In this document: one piece after another, positions 5,838-9,588 of the stretch
Position numbering within the stretch: the stretch's first letter is position 1
Layout of the letters: every line of letters begins with the position of its first letter
Source of the DNA: a candidate division TA06 bacterium
GTDB taxonomy: Bacteria; Ratteibacteria; UBA8468; MWAK01
DNA length: 9,588 nucleotides
Assembly (NCBI GenBank): GCA_022704925.1
Contig: JAKJFK010000053.1
Span: 1 to 9,588 of the forward strand
Direction: 5' to 3'
Made by a program: the position numbers and the translations under genes
Notes under the pieces: generated by a model
What the model was told of the DNA's origin: nothing
The model's input: only the letters and a program-made list of their open reading frames with translations
Databases searched by the model: none

Positions 5838-7022
5838 TTACGCAATGCCGGCGGCCGGGGCGCGCTCGTAAACCACCCGGCCGGCCGCGACGGTGCAAAT
5901 CAAATCCAGCCGGTCGTCGAGAATGACCAGGTCGGCATCCCGGCCGGGGGCGATCTCGCCCTTGTTCAGACCCAGCAGGCGGGCCGGGTTGGTTGAGCAG
6001 AGCCGGCTGGCGGCCGCCAGGTCCTGGCCGAAACGGTTGACCGCGGCCCGGAAGGCGTCCAGGGCCGTCAGGGCGCTGCCGGCCAGGACCAGGTCCCGGT
6101 CGATCAGCCGCACGCCGGCCTCGCTGCCGCCAATCCGCACCCGCCCCCAGCGGTTGGGAAACAGGTAGTCGCCCGGCGCCAGGCCGGCCCCGCAGTTGCT
6201 GTCGGTGATGAAGATCAGTCGGTCCGGACCCTTGCAGCGCAGGGCCTCCCGGACCAGGATCGGCGCCACGTGGGTCCCGTCGGGGATGATCTCGGCCCAG
6301 AGGCGCGGCTCGACCAGGAAGTAATCGGCCAGGCCGACCGGCGTGAGGCCCGGCTCCGCCGGGTCCGGCGGCGGCATGACGTTGAAGAGGTGGGTCACCA
6401 GCCGGGCGCCGGCCTCCACCGCGGCCGCGGCCGTCTCGAGGCCGGCGTTGGTGTGGCCCAGCGAACAGACGATCCCCCGGCTCGAGAGGCGGCCGATGAG
6501 CTCGACGGCGCCCTCCAGCTCGGGGGCAATGTCCCAGACCTTGATCAGGCCGCCACCGGCCTCCAGCAGCGCGTCGGTCAGGCCGGTCGTGATCGGAACC
6601 AGGTCGTCGGACCGGCCGCCACCGGTGCGGGTAAGATAGGGCGACTCGAGGCGGAAGCCGACCGCCTGGGGCACCGCCTGGAGGCGGCCGGTCTCCCGGC
6701 AATGGCGGCGCAGGGTTTCGAGCAGGTTCTCCGGGGCGTTGAAGAAGGTCGGGCAGAAGGCGGTGACCCCGCGGGCCGCCTCCAGGCGGGCGTACTCGTC
6801 CAGGCCGGCGGTCTCGGCCAGCGCGAATTCCAGGCCGTGGGTGTGCAGGTCAACCAGCCCGGGCAGGAGCAGGCCGCCGGCGGCGTCCAGTTCCCGGCCG
6901 GACTTCAGGCCGGAACCGATTTCGGCGATCCGGCCGCCGGAGAGGCGCAGGTCGGTTGCGGCCAGGCGGCCGTCGGCCAGCAGGCAGCGGCCGTTCCGGA
7001 TCGAAAGTTCACCCTTTTCCAT
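5838..7022 (-). CDS. nagA: N-acetylglucosamine-6-phosphate deacetylase (NagA) family amidohydrolase
   Basis: This 394-aa metal-dependent TIM-barrel amidohydrolase is predicted to remove an acetyl group from an N-acetylated amino sugar in the cytoplasm. It has DLHTHG (H60, H62), E126 in LESPY, H190 in LGHTNA, H211 in THLFN, PDGTHVAP (H251) and the catalytic D274 in ITDSN. The spacing E126-H190-H211 equals that of the E. coli metal ligands (E131, H195, H216). Odd points: LEGP is LESP, the KGTH/KGAH segment that follows it is absent (TRTGGGRSDD instead), and REPG after THLFNAM is AEPG, so an Arg known in E. coli NagA to contact the substrate phosphate is missing. Its substrate may therefore differ. 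The start lies only 6 nt after the FAD-gene stop and has no clear Shine-Dalgarno sequence, so translation is probably coupled to the gene before it. The symbol marks the family, not a proven substrate. Confidence 0.85.
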   Translation of the reverse strand: MEKGELSIRNGRCLLADGRLAATDLRLSGGRIAEIGSGLKSGRELDAAGGLLLPGLVDLHTHGLEFALAETAGLDEYARLEAARGVTAFCPTFFNAPENLLETLRRHCRETGRLQAVPQAVGFRLESPYLTRTGGGRSDDLVPITTGLTDALLEAGGGLIKVWDIAPELEGAVELIGRLSSRGIVCSLGHTNAGLETAAAAVEAGARLVTHLFNVMPPPDPAEPGLTPVGLADYFLVEPRLWAEIIPDGTHVAPILVREALRCKGPDRLIFITDSNCGAGLAPGDYLFPNRWGRVRIGGSEAGVRLIDRDLVLAGSALTALDAFRAAVNRFGQDLAAASRLCSTNPARLLGLNKGEIAPGRDADLVILDDRLDLICTVAAGRVVYERAPAAGIA

Positions 7023-7028
7023 TACCGG

Positions 7029-9020
7029 TCAGCGGCGGCGCCGTTTGCCGCCGCCGCAAGTCCGGCCGGCCTTCCAGTCGGCCCAGACGGTCTCGAACCA
7101 GCTTTCGTCGCGGGGCAGCGGCGCCACCTCCTCAAGGGAGGTCGTAAACGCGGGGCCGGAGACCGCCACCCGGAGACGCCGGTCGCCGGGCCGTTCCGGC
7201 CGGAAGCAGAGGGAGCGGCCGCCGACCAGTTCAACCCGCCGGGCGCCGGGGACGGCCGCCTCTGCAAGCACCAGCCCGGAGCCGCGGCTGCCGCCGCCGG
7301 ACTGGAGGTAGGCGTCAATGCTTTTCAGAAAAGCCAGCTGGGTCAGGACGAGGTTGCGGGTCTCCCAGGCGCGGGCCAGGTTCCGGCGGCCGGCGGCGCC
7401 CGGCGGGGCCGACTCGAGGCGGCGCCGGTCGGCCTCCGCCTCCCGGCGGGCGGCGCGCACCCGCTCCGGCTCGCGTCGGAAACCGGCCGCGGCGCTCATC
7501 CGTTCCTGGATCAGGCGCCGCCAGCGCCCCTGCTCCCGGTCGGAGGCCAGCATCGCCCGGCTGGTCCGGTAAACCTCGCGCAGGGCCGCCTGGAACGGGG
7601 CCGCCGGCCGGCGGCCGGCCAGCTCGTCCCGCCGGCCGGCCAGGCAGCGGGCGATCCGGAAGCCGCCCACCTGGCCGCTGTTGAGCGCCGCGCCGCCCGG
7701 CCGGGTCACCCCGTGGGTGCCGGCCAGCTCGCCGGCGGCAAAGAGGCCGGCCAGGTCGGTTTCCCAGTCGGCGTTGACCTTCAGGCCGCCGTTGTTGTGC
7801 TGGAAGCAGACGGCCGCCTCCAGCGGCTCGCGCAGGTCAATCCCGTGCTCGGCGTAAATCGCGATGCTCTCCGGGTTCATGTGGCGCAGGCGCCGGTAGG
7901 GATCGGCCTGCCGGGCGCCGGAACGGTTGAGGTAGTTGAGCGCCTCCGGCGGCAGGGAGTCCAGGTCGAAGGACTCGCCGGGCCGGGCCGGGTTGCGGGT
8001 GAAATCGAGGAAGACCCGGCGGCCGGATTCGGTCTCGGCGCCGACGGCCAGGTCAACCAGCGAGGAGCCGAAATTATCCAGCCGGTTGACGTGGAAGGGC
8101 CACTGGTATCCCTTGAGAAAGACGGCGCCGGCCAGTTCCGGCAGGGAGCGGTACCAGCCGGCGAGGAAGTCGCGCCGGCGGCCGTCCGGGCCGAGGCTGA
8201 AGTAGGCGGGGATCACCTGCTGGTAGGTGCCGGAGAGGTTCCAGCGGAAACGGGTCGAGGCCAGGCCGAACTGGGATTCGCCCAGGTTGACCGCGGCCGC
8301 ACCCGCTTCGAGCGCCGCCCCGTGCAGGCTGACCTGGCCGGCCGGATAGACCGAAACCGCGTAGAGTTCGCCGGGGCCGCCGGTGGCCAGCACCACCGCG
8401 CCGGCCTGGAAGACGGTCAGACCGAGCGCCGGATCGTCCTCGGAGCGGTTTTCGTCCAGGGCGACCAGGCCCAGCACCCGGCGGCCGGCGGTCACCAGCC
8501 GGACCGCGGTCAGGCCGTCCAGGACCGGCACGCCCAGGGACTTCAGCCGGAGAAGCTCCTTCTCCACCATGTAACGGGAGGTCTTGGGACCGGCGCTGGT
8601 GGCCCGCTGGCGCGGGTCGTGGTCGGTCTTGTAGCCGACGAAGGCGCCGTAGCGGTTGGAGGGGAAAGGCACGCCGATCTCGACCAGGTGGTAGAAGGCC
8701 GGCAGCGAGTAGAGGCTTTCGATGTAGGCCAGGCCGCCGTCCATCGCGCCGCCGTCGAAGAGGCTGTGGGCCATCTCCATCGGGCCGTCGAGGGTGTCGC
8801 CGAAGTTGCTCAGCTTGTAGTAGGTCTGCTTGTCGGAGCCGGAACGGTAGGAGGTGCCGCCCAGGCGCCGGGTGCTGATGACCGCCACGTCGTCGACCCC
8901 GGCCAGGCGGAGCTGCTCGGCGCAGTTGAGGCCGGCGGCGCCGCTGCCGACCACCAGGACCCGGCAGCGGTAAAGCGGCGCCGAACGGCCGGGCTCAAAG
9001 TTCAGGCTGCTCTTGGTCAT
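7029..9020 (-). CDS. FAD-dependent oxidoreductase, fumarate reductase/succinate dehydrogenase flavoprotein type
   Basis: This 663-aa protein starts 7 nt after AAGGA. A dinucleotide-binding fold lies near the N-terminus (VLVVGSGAAGLNCAEQL, 21-37), ATGG at 212-215 is a second FAD-contact strand, and HNNGGLKVN (408-416), GLFAAGE (425-431) and GTHGVTRPGGAALNSGQ (434-450) form the late FAD-binding and active-site region of the FrdA/SdhA/AprA/NadB family. R440 matches the position of the catalytic Arg of fumarate reductases. A C-terminal part of about 200 residues is rich in Arg and probably helical, followed by a short tail ending in KRRRR. There is no Tat signal and no heme-binding CxxCH, so it is probably cytoplasmic. 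Redox chemistry on an alpha-beta unsaturated or hydroxy acid is plausible; in this operon it may act on an amino-sugar derivative. The substrate cannot be read from sequence. Confidence 0.8.
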   Translation of the reverse strand: MTKSSLNFEPGRSAPLYRCRVLVVGSGAAGLNCAEQLRLAGVDDVAVISTRRLGGTSYRSGSDKQTYYKLSNFGDTLDGPMEMAHSLFDGGAMDGGLAYIESLYSLPAFYHLVEIGVPFPSNRYGAFVGYKTDHDPRQRATSAGPKTSRYMVEKELLRLKSLGVPVLDGLTAVRLVTAGRRVLGLVALDENRSEDDPALGLTVFQAGAVVLATGGPGELYAVSVYPAGQVSLHGAALEAGAAAVNLGESQFGLASTRFRWNLSGTYQQVIPAYFSLGPDGRRRDFLAGWYRSLPELAGAVFLKGYQWPFHVNRLDNFGSSLVDLAVGAETESGRRVFLDFTRNPARPGESFDLDSLPPEALNYLNRSGARQADPYRRLRHMNPESIAIYAEHGIDLREPLEAAVCFQHNNGGLKVNADWETDLAGLFAAGELAGTHGVTRPGGAALNSGQVGGFRIARCLAGRRDELAGRRPAAPFQAALREVYRTSRAMLASDREQGRWRRLIQERMSAAAGFRREPERVRAARREAEADRRRLESAPPGAAGRRNLARAWETRNLVLTQLAFLKSIDAYLQSGGGSRGSGLVLAEAAVPGARRVELVGGRSLCFRPERPGDRRLRVAVSGPAFTTSLEEVAPLPRDESWFETVWADWKAGRTCGGGKRRRR

Positions 9021-9035
9021 CTCTCATCCTTGCCG

Positions 9036-9054
9036 CGGACCGGCGGCCGGTCCG
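9036..9054 (-). promoter_or_regulatory. 8-bp perfect hairpin between the SDR and FAD genes
   Basis: CGGACCGG, a 3-nt loop (CCG on the transcript strand), then CCGGTCCG: a perfect GC-rich stem that starts 2 nt after the SDR stop codon. No T run follows, so it is not a normal intrinsic terminator. It could slow exonucleases, or uncouple SDR expression from the genes below. The FAD-gene ribosome site lies just downstream and is not in the stem. Confidence 0.5.
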
Positions 9055-9056
9055 AT

Positions 9057-9588
9057 TCAAAGCCGGCGCAGGTGGAAGCCGCCGTCCACGTCGAAGACCT
9101 GGCCGGTCGAATAGGGAAAGGCGTCCTGGGCGATGGCCCGGACCGCGGCCGCGACATCCTCCGGCCTGCCCCAGCGCCGGATGGGCAGCAGGCCCCGGTT
9201 GTTGATGAGGTCGTCGTAACGGGCCTGCACGGCCTCGGTCATCGGCGTGCGGATGATGCCGGGCCGGATCTCGTAAACGTTGATGCCGTACTCGGCCAGC
9301 CGGTCGGCGAAGAGGCGGGTGAGCATGCTCACCCCGGCCTTGGAGAGGCAGTACTCGGGCCGGTTGACCGAGGAGGTGTAGGCGGACATCGAGGAGATGT
9401 TGACGATCTTGCCGGCCCCCGCCCCGCCGGCGGCCAGTTCCACCATGAAGCGGGCGGCCGCCTGGGTGAGGAAGAAGGTGCCCCGGAGGTTGATGTTCAG
9501 CACCCGGTCGAAACTCTCCTCGCTGGTCTCCAGCAGGTCGCGCCGTTCCCGGGGCGCCACGCCGGCATTGTTGACCAGCAGGTCGAGC
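9057..9588 (-). CDS. Short-chain dehydrogenase/reductase (5' end beyond window)
   Basis: The frame is open from the right edge to TGA at 9059-9057, giving the last 176 codons of a classical SDR; the N-terminal cofactor glycine motif lies outside the window. Visible are NNAG at the very edge, NINLRGTF with the structural Asn, NISSMSAY with the catalytic Ser, YCLSK with the Tyr and Lys of the active site, RPGIIRTPM, and a C-terminal FDVDGG typical of FabG-like SDRs. All the catalytic residues expected in this part are present. NAD(P)-dependent oxidation or reduction of a sugar or sugar acid fits its place at the head of the visible operon, but fatty-acid or other keto reductions cannot be excluded by sequence. 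The NNAG motif extends upstream of the first possible internal start (a GTG at 9560), so that GTG is not the true start. Confidence 0.9.
   Translation of the reverse strand, partial: LDLLVNNAGVAPRERRDLLETSEESFDRVLNINLRGTFFLTQAAARFMVELAAGGAGAGKIVNISSMSAYTSSVNRPEYCLSKAGVSMLTRLFADRLAEYGINVYEIRPGIIRTPMTEAVQARYDDLINNRGLLPIRRWGRPEDVAAAVRAIAQDAFPYSTGQVFDVDGGFHLRRL

Noticed and set aside
5530-6702. A 390-codon open frame on the minus strand, covering parts of nagA and the NagB-like gene.
   Set aside because: Its translation is Pro/Gly/Arg-rich and it crosses the boundary of two well-supported genes in another frame.
3317-9588. Frequent GGCCGG/CCGGCC words as a dispersed repeat or uptake signal.
   Set aside because: They fall inside coding sequence and follow from Ala-Gly, Arg-Pro and similar GC-rich codon pairs; no fixed spacing or longer shared unit was seen.

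Overview
The window is bacterial DNA, GC-rich and gene-dense, with strong AGGAGG-type ribosome binding sites. A uroporphyrinogen-decarboxylase-family methyltransferase-like protein and a secreted protein that vaguely recalls the LolA fold would fit a diderm environmental lineage such as the Planctomycetes/Lentisphaerae side of the PVC group. This is a weak inference: there is no rRNA or other marker gene here.

Layout from left to right. Positions 1-781 (minus) hold the 5' part of a secreted protein with two thioredoxin-like domains, running off the left edge. Positions 782-987 hold its leader, with a 13-bp dyad and a T7 tract, and what looks like a 48-codon C-terminal gene remnant. Positions 988-1956 (minus) encode an exported protein of unknown function in clearly AT-richer DNA than the rest. 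Positions 1957-2218 are a divergent intergenic region with a good TATAAT box driving the plus-strand gene 2219-3316, a UroD-family protein. That gene converges with, and overlaps by 46 bp, the last gene of a long minus-strand operon.

The operon fills 3271-9588. In transcription order it encodes an SDR dehydrogenase (cut by the right edge), a 663-aa fumarate-reductase-type FAD protein, a NagA-family amidohydrolase, a NagB-family sugar isomerase/deaminase, a KDPG/KHG aldolase and a macrodomain-Nudix fusion. Gaps are 36, 6, 15, 26 and 15 nt, so co-transcription is very likely. Read as a pathway, a deacetylase, a deaminase and a 2-keto-3-deoxy-acid aldolase plus two redox enzymes suggest an oxidative amino-sugar route ending in pyruvate, instead of the normal NagA-NagB route to fructose-6-phosphate.

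The most interesting point is that NagA, NagB and the aldolase homologues all keep catalytic residues but each differs at positions that bind the substrate phosphate in well-studied relatives. This raises the possibility of an unphosphorylated or otherwise different substrate. The second notable item is the single-chain macrodomain-Nudix protein, which could release ADP-ribose (or deacetylate O-acetyl-ADP-ribose) and then hydrolyse the ADP-ribose. No transporter, sugar kinase, regulator, tRNA, rRNA, CRISPR array or insertion sequence was recognised.
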